A stretch of 6,185 nt of DNA from Ilumatobacteraceae bacterium (GTDB lineage: Bacteria; Actinomycetota; Acidimicrobiia; Acidimicrobiales; Ilumatobacteraceae), in NCBI GenBank assembly GCA_019090765.1, contig JAHRVJ010000334.1, forward strand, positions 1-6,185, given 5' to 3'. A program made the translations under genes and the position numbers. The notes under the pieces were generated by a model that did no database searches, was not told where the DNA came from, and saw only the letters and a program-made list of their open reading frames with translations. Shown here piece by piece: positions 1 through 5,610 of this stretch; position 1 is the stretch's first letter; every line of letters starts with the position of its first letter.

Positions 1-1253
1 CTGACAATCAGAAATTCTGCCACGACTGTGGCACAACCTTGAAGGGCGTCACCGACCCCACGGAGCGAGTCGACGAAGTCAGTACTGACGACGCTCACTT
101 ACCTGCGGTGGGTGATTTACCAACCGCCGAAATCGTCCCCCGCGAGCCTCTCCCCGAACCGGTTTGGGCCGCCCCTGCCACCGCCGATCCAACCGAAGAG
201 ACTGATCTCGTTACCGCTAGCAACACGACCACCGAGATCGTGGCCACTCAAGTGTCAACGACCGAAGAGCTCCCGGCCGTCTTCGACGGCCACGACGACC
301 TCGGCGACTTGGGAGAACCAGCGCCGCTCCGTGAACCATTTCAGCTGCGACTGATTCTGGTCCTTGCTGTCTTAGGGGCAGTCGCGGTGCTGATGACAAT
401 CGCAGCCGACATAACCGATATCCGCACCACCCGCCCTACGTCAGGAATCACCACCGGCGTGAGCACCCTCGACGAGTTTGGGTCGAACCTCGCCGCGGCT
501 GCGCTCTTCGGTTCGGCGGTAATGCTTCTGGGTGGAGTGCTGGCGTGTTATGGACTGCGTTGGGGTGCCGGGCTTGCGGGCGGCGCAGGACTTGCTCTCT
601 TTGGATGGGCGGCGCTCGTTATCGGGCTCGCCGAGTTTCCAATCGCAGTGGCTGAGTCGATCACCCGCGCCTCTACCGAAGCATTCACTCTAAAGGTCAC
701 TCGCGACCTCGGGTGGTGGCTGATCGCGGGAGTGGGCGTAGTCGGAGCGCTGGTTTTCATCTCGTCCCTACGATCATTTCGCTCCACAAGCCGAGTGGCT
801 CTCAACCCATGGATCGCGGCGGTCGGGGCAGTATCGATGGTCGTGCTCGCCGCGGGGCCATTGGTCCCAGTTGGGGCAGCCCAGTTCGCCGACAACTTCC
901 GCTCCCCTAATGCCAGTATTGACCTACCGACCGTTTACTTCGCAGGCCGTCTCGCTCAAGTCGGGTTGATCGCTGCGGCGGGTGTAATCGGCCTACTGAT
1001 TGTGCGCTCCTACGGTTTGGGCCTCGCCGTCGGCGGCATCAGCGTGAGCCTTTGGCTGTGGTTCACCTCACTTGCTGAAACCGGCGACCATCCCGTCGGC
1101 ATCGCCGATCGGAACCCCGGCTCACTCGACACGGTCCCGCACGGAGTAACAACCTTGGGCATGGTGCTGTCGATCGCTCTGCTTGCCGGGGCCGCAGTTT
1201 TTGCCTCAGTCCAGCTCCAGCGCTCCAACACCGTTCACGGCAACGGAAGCTAA
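1..1253 (+). CDS. Zinc-ribbon, multi-pass membrane protein (5' end outside window)
   Basis: This is the 3' part of a gene whose start lies left of the window; the first complete codon is at 3, and 416 residues are visible. The frame opens with NQKFCHDCGTTLKG, where FCxxCG (Cys at visible residues 6 and 9) is the typical second knuckle of a small zinc ribbon, so the TTG at 39 is an internal Leu codon and not the start. A Pro/Glu/Asp/Thr-rich, probably disordered linker of about 100 residues follows. Then come about eight hydrophobic segments, near visible residues 115-135, 162-184, 189-216, 236-255, 269-292, 311-334, 338-358 and 380-402, and a short polar tail. The known plan of such proteins is a cytoplasmic zinc ribbon tethered to an integral membrane domain. 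I recognise no catalytic motif and no transporter signature, so the function is unknown. The TAA stop at 1251-1253 overlaps the stop of the convergent acyltransferase gene. Confidence 0.85.
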   Translation, partial: DNQKFCHDCGTTLKGVTDPTERVDEVSTDDAHLPAVGDLPTAEIVPREPLPEPVWAAPATADPTEETDLVTASNTTTEIVATQVSTTEELPAVFDGHDDLGDLGEPAPLREPFQLRLILVLAVLGAVAVLMTIAADITDIRTTRPTSGITTGVSTLDEFGSNLAAAALFGSAVMLLGGVLACYGLRWGAGLAGGAGLALFGWAALVIGLAEFPIAVAESITRASTEAFTLKVTRDLGWWLIAGVGVVGALVFISSLRSFRSTSRVALNPWIAAVGAVSMVVLAAGPLVPVGAAQFADNFRSPNASIDLPTVYFAGRLAQVGLIAAAGVIGLLIVRSYGLGLAVGGISVSLWLWFTSLAETGDHPVGIADRNPGSLDTVPHGVTTLGMVLSIALLAGAAVFASVQLQRSNTVHGNGS

Positions 1254-3247
1254 CCAATATCTAGATCAGCCAGGAACGGGCCAAGCCACTTGCTCGCAAC
1301 GTCATAAGCCCCATCAGCACTCAAATGGGTTCCATCGGGACGGGTGTGATCGTCGTCGGTCAACCCAACAAACTCAAACCACGCTCGCATGTCAGCCACC
1401 ATCACCCTTCCCGGCCACCGGGCCTCAAGCATGCGGATCGTGTCTTCGATTACCTGTTGACCACCATTCAGAAAACTCGGGTCAGTATCCAATTCACCAC
1501 CCGGCGACGCGAATGACGAGACCGGGGGACGGATCCACACAACCTTGTCAACGCCCGCAGCCAACTGCTGTTCAACAAAACTGATGTAGTCGGCTTCCAA
1601 ACGTTCCCTGAAGGCGGGGTCGGTGGTTCGCAGCCATGTGTTGCCAGCGTCCCACGACCGATCCCAAGTGTCGGCGAGCGTCACGTGCATCACCACCACG
1701 TCGGCGAATGGCGCCAGCTCGGGCACCTCGATGTCGTAGAGATCCGGGCAGTGCAACGCCAATGCCGCATTGAATACCGGCTCGGTGTACTCCCCGCCGC
1801 GGACGAACCCACATGCTCCACGGGCCGCAACGCTCACACGTAGATCGGGATCGGCATCACCGACCCACTTGACCATCCCCTCACCGAGCGCCTCAGCAGT
1901 TGAATCGCCTACAAGCAGCACATTGGTGAACTCTCGCGGAGGCAACGTCGTCGGTGAAGTGCTTGGCAGCGGCGTAACTGCCACTTCAGGATCACCCGCG
2001 AGCGTCGGCGACGGCTGCTCAACACTTGGCACAGTCACTGGTCCCGGATTGATACCGACCGCCTCGTACTCTTGCTGGCCCGGGGTGTCGGAACCCGGGC
2101 CGAGCAGAGCGTTGGCGCCGAGTACCGCAGCCATCGCGACACCTGTCGCAGCCAACGCCCACCCGAATCCGACGCTCGACCTACGAACCGGGTTTTCGAT
2201 CAGTCGAAGAGATAACGATGCAGCGAGGAAGGTGAGCCCGAACTTCAGAATCAGAGAGATGCCGCGATCAAGGTCCAGTTGATCGATGGCCAGGAAGATT
2301 GGCCAGTGGAATAGATAGATGCCGTAGCTCATCTTGCCGACGCGCACGAGAACGTCCGTCGATAGTGCCCGCCGAGCAAGGCTGTCGGTCTGGAGCGACA
2401 CGATGAGCAACGCAACGAGGCATGCGAACAGGGGGAGGAGACCCCGATAGGGCCACGACGATGTTGCATTGTCGGTAAGAACAATCAGAGTGCCAATGCC
2501 TGCCAGCGCGACTGCCGCGATGGGGGCGAACCTCACCGACACACGAGTGCGCCACAACACAACTGCTACGACACAGCCGGCCAGAATCTCCGGAAACCTG
2601 AATAGGGAGCTGTAGTAGACCGTTTCCGGCCGGACGCTTGTCGCCCACAGCAGGCTGATCGCCGACAAAATCAGGAACAAACCCACCGTCGCATAGACGT
2701 GGACTTGTCGTGCAAACTTCAGCACCAGAGCGAACACGAGCGGCCATAGAAGATAAAACTGCTCCTCCACCGCAAGCGACCAGTAGTGAACGACCGGTGA
2801 CTGTTCTGATGTCGCAACTCTGAACGCGGACGCATAGTCGGTACCGCTGCTGATCTGATGCCAGTTGGCATAGTGCAAAGTTGCCGCGCGCATCTCTCCA
2901 GAGTCCGCAGCCGGGATCCACCCGATCCAACCCGCAATCACGATCAGGAACAGCGTCATCATGCTGGCAGGAATCAGCCGCTTGAGGCGCCGGGTATAGA
3001 AACCTGACACCGAATGTCGCCCGTCGATTTCGTGTCGATGCAACAACGATCGAGTAACTACGTACCCGGAAATGGTGAAGAACACCGAAACTCCCAGGTA
3101 GCCGCCGCCCGCCCAGAATATGTCGGCGTGAAAGAGCAATACAGCAACCACGGCGAAGGCGCGAAGCCCGTCAATTGCTGGCTCGTACGCGATCCGACTA
3201 GCCGTAGCCGGAGTAACCGCCGTAGCCCGATCTGAAGTCAGACTCAC
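1250..3247 (-). CDS. Acyltransferase family 3 (OafA/YrhL type) with C-terminal SGNH domain
   Basis: The protein has 665 residues and looks complete. Residues about 20-355 form the multi-pass acyltransferase-3 domain. Visible family motifs are IDGLRA followed by R29-x10-H40 (the conserved Arg/His pair), GVSVFFTISGY (52-62), FYTRRLKRLIP (83-93), YWSLAVEEQFYLLWP (155-169) and YGIYLFHWP (308-316). One more hydrophobic segment (about 361-383) leads into a Pro/Thr/Ser/Val-rich linker (about 390-437). A periplasmic or extracellular SGNH/GDSL-like domain follows: GDS at 447-449 with the nucleophile Ser449, RGACG at 476-480, and DGTH at 638-641, giving Asp638 and His641 of the triad. Proteins of this architecture O-acylate surface glycans, with the membrane part presenting acyl groups to the SGNH part; the acceptor here is unknown. 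The start is GTG at 3245-3247, preceded by TTAAGG; the next Met is residue 96, inside the domain. The length is normal for the fused family. Confidence 0.95.
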   Translation of the reverse strand: MSLTSDRATAVTPATASRIAYEPAIDGLRAFAVVAVLLFHADIFWAGGGYLGVSVFFTISGYVVTRSLLHRHEIDGRHSVSGFYTRRLKRLIPASMMTLFLIVIAGWIGWIPAADSGEMRAATLHYANWHQISSGTDYASAFRVATSEQSPVVHYWSLAVEEQFYLLWPLVFALVLKFARQVHVYATVGLFLILSAISLLWATSVRPETVYYSSLFRFPEILAGCVVAVVLWRTRVSVRFAPIAAVALAGIGTLIVLTDNATSSWPYRGLLPLFACLVALLIVSLQTDSLARRALSTDVLVRVGKMSYGIYLFHWPIFLAIDQLDLDRGISLILKFGLTFLAASLSLRLIENPVRRSSVGFGWALAATGVAMAAVLGANALLGPGSDTPGQQEYEAVGINPGPVTVPSVEQPSPTLAGDPEVAVTPLPSTSPTTLPPREFTNVLLVGDSTAEALGEGMVKWVGDADPDLRVSVAARGACGFVRGGEYTEPVFNAALALHCPDLYDIEVPELAPFADVVVMHVTLADTWDRSWDAGNTWLRTTDPAFRERLEADYISFVEQQLAAGVDKVVWIRPPVSSFASPGGELDTDPSFLNGGQQVIEDTIRMLEARWPGRVMVADMRAWFEFVGLTDDDHTRPDGTHLSADGAYDVASKWLGPFLADLDIG

Positions 3248-3254
3248 CTGCGGA

Positions 3255-3260
3255 CCTTAA
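3255..3260 (-). promoter_or_regulatory. Ribosome binding site of the acyltransferase gene
   Basis: Read on the - strand the sequence is TTAAGG, with the AAGG core ending 7 nt before the GTG codon at 3245-3247. It supports GTG as the start, since no ATG occurs in frame until residue 96. I could not find a convincing -10/-35 pair for this gene in the 66 bp between it and the YceI gene. Confidence 0.6.
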
Positions 3261-3277
3261 CGGATTCCGTCTCCCAG

Positions 3278-3306
3278 TTCTTCTCAGCCTTTCAGTGACC
3301 TAGCCT
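3278..3306 (+). promoter_or_regulatory. Candidate promoter for a leaderless YceI transcript
   Basis: TAGCCT at 3301-3306 matches the actinobacterial -10 pattern TAnnnT. It ends 7 bp before the ATG at 3314, so transcription would be expected to begin at or next to the A of the start codon. A weak -35-like TTCTTC lies at 3278-3283 with 17 bp spacing. No Shine-Dalgarno sequence is visible before this ATG, which is consistent with leaderless translation. The assignment is inferred from pattern and spacing only. Confidence 0.35.
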
Positions 3307-3313
3307 GCGAGCT

Positions 3314-3817
3314 ATGGCTTTTCCCACCGCAGGTACCTGGACGCTCGACACTGACAAGACCAAGGTCTCGTTTGTAGTCAAGAACTTCATCTTCAAGTCG
3401 GTTCCCGGCACGTTCGACGTGGCTTCCGGATCGGCAACCGTCGGTGGGTCGGCAGACGATTCGTCAGTCGCAGTTTCAATCAGCGCGGCGTCTTTCTCCA
3501 CCGGCAATGAGAAGCGTGACGAGCACGTCCGCGCCGCTGACTTCTTCGACAGTGAGCAGTTTCCGACCATCGACTTCGCCAGCACCAGGATCGTCTCCGA
3601 TGGCTCTTCAGCCACGGTGACCGGCGATCTCACTGTGCTGGGTTCGGCCACTCCGGTGACCTTCGAGCTCACCTCGATCAATATCGACGGCGACAACGCG
3701 ACCTTCAGCGCATCGGCCACGATCAACCGTAAGGCCATCGGCGTAACGAAGATGCCCGGCCTGATGATCGGCCACGACGTACCGGTCACCATCACCGGCA
3801 CAGCGACCCGCAGCTAA
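3314..3817 (+). CDS. YceI family protein (lipocalin-like, polyisoprenoid-binding fold)
   Basis: The protein has 167 residues and matches the YceI family throughout. It opens with GTWTLDTDKTKVSFVVKN (residues 7-24), the first beta strands of the fold. The family core follows at 65-90 (NEKRDEHVRAADFFD, then FPTIDFAS) and the later strand GDLTVLGSATPVTFEL at 104-119. The family forms a lipocalin-like beta barrel that binds long isoprenoid or other amphiphilic lipids; the ligand here is unknown. The N terminus is short and polar with no signal peptide, so this is probably the cytoplasmic form common in actinobacteria, unlike the periplasmic Escherichia coli YceI. The length is usual. The ATG at 3314 is chosen because the fold begins seven residues later. 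The gene is divergent from the acyltransferase gene across 66 bp and is followed by the hairpin-rich gap. Confidence 0.95.
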   Translation: MAFPTAGTWTLDTDKTKVSFVVKNFIFKSVPGTFDVASGSATVGGSADDSSVAVSISAASFSTGNEKRDEHVRAADFFDSEQFPTIDFASTRIVSDGSSATVTGDLTVLGSATPVTFELTSINIDGDNATFSASATINRKAIGVTKMPGLMIGHDVPVTITGTATRS

Positions 3818-3893
3818 CCCCGCCACCACCTTTCCACCCAGGCCCAGCGCGCGCCACCCCTAACGCGCCGCGCCACTCCGCGCCCTCCCCAGA

Positions 3894-3946
3894 CCGAAAT
3901 TTGCTGTGATTCGCGCGCTATGCGCGCGAATCACAGCAAATTTTGG
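3894..3946. repeat. Long hairpin 1 (22-bp perfect arms, 3-nt loop)
   Basis: The arms 3897-3918 and 3922-3943 are exact reverse complements of 22 bp around the loop TAT (3919-3921). The stem grows to 25 pairs if the G·U pair 3896/3944 and the C-G pairs 3895/3945 and 3894/3946 are counted. The top of the stem is CGCGCGC and the base is A/T-rich (AAATTT). The right arm ends in TTTTGG, giving only four T residues, so it could be a weak intrinsic terminator for the YceI gene or a DNA cruciform. It is clearly related to hairpin 2. I see no GTAG foot as in REP elements. Confidence 0.95.
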
Positions 3947-3961
3947 ATGAAGTTGGGCCAA

Positions 3962-4022
3962 CGACCCGAAATATGTTGTTAAACGCGCGCATAGCGCGCG
4001 TTTAACAACATATTTCGGGTTG
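3962..4022. repeat. Long hairpin 2 (27-bp perfect arms, 3-nt loop)
   Basis: The arms 3964-3990 and 3994-4020 are exact reverse complements of 27 bp around the loop ATA (3991-3993). A G·U pair (3963/4021) and a C-G pair (3962/4022) extend the stem. The 25-nt part 3966-3990 aligns without gaps to 3894-3918 of hairpin 1, with 20 identical positions, including the shared foot CCGAAAT and the tip CGCGCGC. The 3' arm ends in GGGT and runs into a G-rich tract instead of a T tract, so a classical intrinsic terminator is unlikely from this copy alone. CCAAC at 3958-3962 could also pair with GTTGG at 4025-4029 across a small bulge. Confidence 0.95.
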
Positions 4023-4041
4023 GGGTTGGGCTCCGGTGGGG
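4017..4041 (+). other. Canonical G-quadruplex motif
   Basis: Four G runs fit the G3+N1-7 rule: GGG 4017-4019, GGGG 4022-4025, GGG 4028-4030 and GGGG 4038-4041, with loops of 2, 2 and 7 nt. The first three runs form a telomere-like GGGTTGGGGTTGGG. The first run is also part of the 3' arm of hairpin 2, so the complete hairpin and this quadruplex compete for it. Further G runs (4049-4051, 4058-4061, 4070-4072, 4084-4086, 4095-4101) could replace it. The motif is on the coding strand of the downstream gene, about 100 nt before its ATG. Actual folding is not shown. Confidence 0.65.
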
Positions 4042-4077
4042 AGAGCCTGGGCGGCGTGGGGTCGTGAGTGGGTTGAA

Positions 4078-4097
4078 TTTCACGGGAGTTTCACGGG
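4078..4097 (+). repeat. Direct repeat TTTCACGGG with 11-bp period
   Basis: TTTCACGGG occurs at 4078-4086 and again at 4089-4097, separated by AG. The 11-bp period places both copies on about the same face of the helix, as in tandem half-sites for a regulator. The copies lie 47-66 bp before the ATG of the downstream gene. A regulatory role is inference; a chance duplication in G-rich DNA is possible. Confidence 0.5.
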
Positions 4098-4107
4098 GGG
4101 GCTCGAA

Positions 4108-4130
4108 GGTATGTGCATCAACCACATACC
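4108..4130 (+). promoter_or_regulatory. Short hairpin/operator-like inverted repeat next to the ribosome binding site
   Basis: GGTATGTG (4108-4115) and CACATACC (4123-4130) are perfect 8-bp inverted repeats around a 7-nt loop CATCAAC. The right arm ends exactly where the Shine-Dalgarno AAGGAG begins. As RNA, the hairpin could affect ribosome access or mRNA stability. As DNA, it has the form of a dimer-binding operator, and its left arm contains TATGTG, a possible -10 element. The sequence does not decide between these roles. Confidence 0.55.
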
Positions 4131-4136
4131 AAGGAG
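4131..4136 (+). promoter_or_regulatory. Ribosome binding site that fixes the start at 4144
   Basis: AAGGAG lies 7 nt before ATG 4144-4146, the best Shine-Dalgarno in the window. It shows that translation begins at 4144 and not at the upstream in-frame GTG at 4036. The resulting N terminus, MNFNRKY followed by a hydrophobic stretch, is a sensible signal anchor. Confidence 0.85.
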
Positions 4137-4143
4137 CAGAACC

Positions 4144-5610
4144 ATGAACTTCAACCGCAAGTACATCTCGATCTTCGGAGTGATCGGCATCGTGATGGTG
4201 GCACTCGGGATCTTTCTATTCAGCACCAACTCCAGTGGGTCAACAGCACCGGCCGATCCAGACACTGCCCAAGCGCTCACGGTAAAGGCCCGTGACACAG
4301 CCCAACAGCCGCTTCGCGGCGTCGCCGTGGCGCTCCTCGACTCGAACTTCAAGGAGGTTGACAGCGGTACGACACGCACCAACGGCGAAGTCGAACTGAC
4401 TTTCAATCCGAAGGCCGGCACATACATGGTGCGGGCCGACGAACCAACGGACTACAAGGGAACCGACGATAAGGACGGGGGCGCAAGCCAGGTCACCGGG
4501 CCGAACTGCAGCAACGTCTATCTGTGCATCTACCTCACCGCGACCGATGTGAGAGACAAGGCCGGGAATACGAGCACCACCGTCGAACTGACCCACGTAA
4601 AGCCCGAACAGGTCGGCGAGCTAGACGACCTGTGGTTCGAGATGACTCCCCCGAGCAGCAACGCCGAAGATGAAAGCGCTGTCGCTATCGACGATCAGGA
4701 CGCCGACGTTCTGATCGGTGACCCCGACGACGATGTTTTGATCGGTGGTCCATCCGACGACGTAGTCGGTGGGCCAGGCAACGACGTTCTGATCGGTGAC
4801 TCAGACGACAACGTTCCAGCAGATCCCCGGCTTGGGAAGATCTGCATCAACGTCGACCACAACAAAGTGGTTTACCAGGACTCTCTGTCAGCCATCTGGA
4901 TTAGCGGCGAAATAGTTCAGTTCAAATCCGGCACGGTAGTTGTCGAGTCGCCGACAGTAAATGGTGGTGCACCAGTAGAAATTCCAGTTTCGGACGGACA
5001 GTTCGACGGACCGTTAGGAATCAACCAGTTCGGGGATCATGAGCTGACTCGTTTCGAGCTAAGCCGCAATGACCCCAATGCCAGCCCAGTTGACTTCCTG
5101 CCAACGCTGCTGGGTGGACCCGGAACAATCTTCACGGTGACCGCCGATGAAGGTCCTGCGTTCGAAAGCGAATGCTTCAACTTCGACGCTCCTACAAACG
5201 ATCCAGCCGAAGGGGCGACGGCCGAGGAACTTGAGGAGCAGTTCCAAGCCGCGAATGAAGCCGCCGTAGGAGAGTTCATGTCGATGTTCGTCCAGCATCA
5301 TGTAGACGGAGATGTTCAGGCACTGCTCGATACCTTGCATCCCGCCGTTCCGCTGGTGTTCGGAGACGAGAGCTGCGAGGAGTACGTTGCCCGAACCACA
5401 GGATCGATCACCGGGGCGAAGATCCTCGAAGTCTGGCCGATGACGCAGATCGAACTGGATTCCGCAGACGGGCCAGTCGTATTCACCGACGCCATCCCCT
5501 TCACGGTTGAATTCGATCTTCCCGATGGAGGTTCGACCGTGAACGAGGCCAACCTCGTGTTCCACGAGGACGTGCCGCACTGGCTCACCCGCTGCGGATT
5601 CGAAGACTGA
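4144..5610 (+). CDS. Membrane-anchored extracytoplasmic protein with RTX-like block and NTF2-like C-terminus
   Basis: The protein has 488 residues starting at ATG 4144 behind AAGGAG. A basic N terminus (N4, R5, K6) precedes one hydrophobic segment at about 8-26, with no lipobox, so a signal anchor or an uncleaved signal peptide is likely. Residues about 43-100 look like a transthyretin/carboxypeptidase-regulatory Ig-like domain (LRGVAVALLDSNF, GTTRTNGEVEL, GTYMVRA). Residues 188-226 hold degenerate RTX-like nonapeptides, of which GGPGNDVLI (209-217) fits GGxGxDxUx exactly. Residues about 232-347 form a beta-rich region bounded by C234 and C344. Residues about 358-488 resemble actinobacterial NTF2-like regions (DGDVQALLDTLHPAV, then C411 EEYV, ending at C484). 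Six cysteines fall in domain-matched pairs, suggesting disulfides outside the membrane. No enzyme motif is visible and the whole protein is not recognised; domain labels other than the RTX match are by resemblance only. The last codon abuts the convergent regulator gene. Confidence 0.85.
   Translation: MNFNRKYISIFGVIGIVMVALGIFLFSTNSSGSTAPADPDTAQALTVKARDTAQQPLRGVAVALLDSNFKEVDSGTTRTNGEVELTFNPKAGTYMVRADEPTDYKGTDDKDGGASQVTGPNCSNVYLCIYLTATDVRDKAGNTSTTVELTHVKPEQVGELDDLWFEMTPPSSNAEDESAVAIDDQDADVLIGDPDDDVLIGGPSDDVVGGPGNDVLIGDSDDNVPADPRLGKICINVDHNKVVYQDSLSAIWISGEIVQFKSGTVVVESPTVNGGAPVEIPVSDGQFDGPLGINQFGDHELTRFELSRNDPNASPVDFLPTLLGGPGTIFTVTADEGPAFESECFNFDAPTNDPAEGATAEELEEQFQAANEAAVGEFMSMFVQHHVDGDVQALLDTLHPAVPLVFGDESCEEYVARTTGSITGAKILEVWPMTQIELDSADGPVVFTDAIPFTVEFDLPDGGSTVNEANLVFHEDVPHWLTRCGFED
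4705..4809 (+). repeat. In-frame tandem repeat encoding RTX-like Asp/Gly nonapeptides
   Basis: There are four units, at 4705-4731, 4732-4758, 4759-4782 and 4783-4809, of 27, 27, 24 and 27 nt. They encode DVLIGDPDD, DVLIGGPSD, DVVGGPGN and DVLIGDSDD. The first 18 nt of units 1 and 4 (GACGTTCTGATCGGTGAC) are identical, which points to relatively recent duplication. Hemolysin-type nonapeptides bind Ca2+ outside the cell by forming a parallel beta roll. Four units, most of them lacking the second conserved Gly pair, are few for a stable roll, so Ca2+ binding here is plausible but unproven. Confidence 0.8.

Larger units (their letters stand above)
3818..4143. other. 326-bp non-coding gap rich in DNA/RNA structure
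   Basis: No credible gene lies here. The left part (3818-3893) is strongly C-biased on the + strand (hand count about 45 C to 14 G), and the right part (4021-4101) is strongly G-biased (about 43 G to 12 C). Between them sit two long hairpins. Farther right are a G-quadruplex motif, a spaced direct repeat, a short hairpin and the ribosome binding site of the next gene. The frame of the downstream gene stays open back to a GTG at 4036, but that extension is low-complexity and lacks a ribosome binding site. Any promoter for the downstream gene should lie in the right part; a TATGTG at 4110-4115 is a weak -10 candidate without a good -35. Confidence 0.7.

Noticed and set aside
1770..2930. Long open frames (170 codons +, 220 codons -) within the acyltransferase gene
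   Set aside because: They overlap a gene with family motifs from end to end, and their translations are Arg/Ser/Pro-rich without domains.
3292..3801. 169-codon open frame on the - strand over the YceI gene
   Set aside because: It is antisense to a clear YceI family gene, has no recognisable domain, and such open complementary frames are common in high-GC codon usage.
3952..3962. GTTGG-G-CCAAC inverted repeat between the two hairpins
   Set aside because: It has five-base arms with a one-base centre, too short to fold as a hairpin, and could arise by chance in this composition; noted only as possible extra pairing with GTTGG at 4025-4029.
3894..4022. REP element/RAYT target or miniature transposon
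   Set aside because: There is no GTAG-type foot, no target-site duplication that I can see, and no transposase nearby. A repeat family is still possible but cannot be named from two copies.
3894..4022. CRISPR array
   Set aside because: There are only two copies, each is itself a full palindrome, and there are no equal-length spacers or cas genes.
3964..4025. Hairpin 2 as a classical rho-independent terminator
   Set aside because: The 3' arm is followed by a G-rich tract and not by T residues. Hairpin 1 has only TTTT, so termination by the pair is possible but not of the standard form.
4036..4143. N-terminal extension of the anchored-protein gene from GTG 4036
   Set aside because: It encodes Gly/Trp-rich low-complexity residues from G-rich structured DNA and has no ribosome binding site, while ATG 4144 has AAGGAG at ideal spacing and starts a proper membrane anchor.
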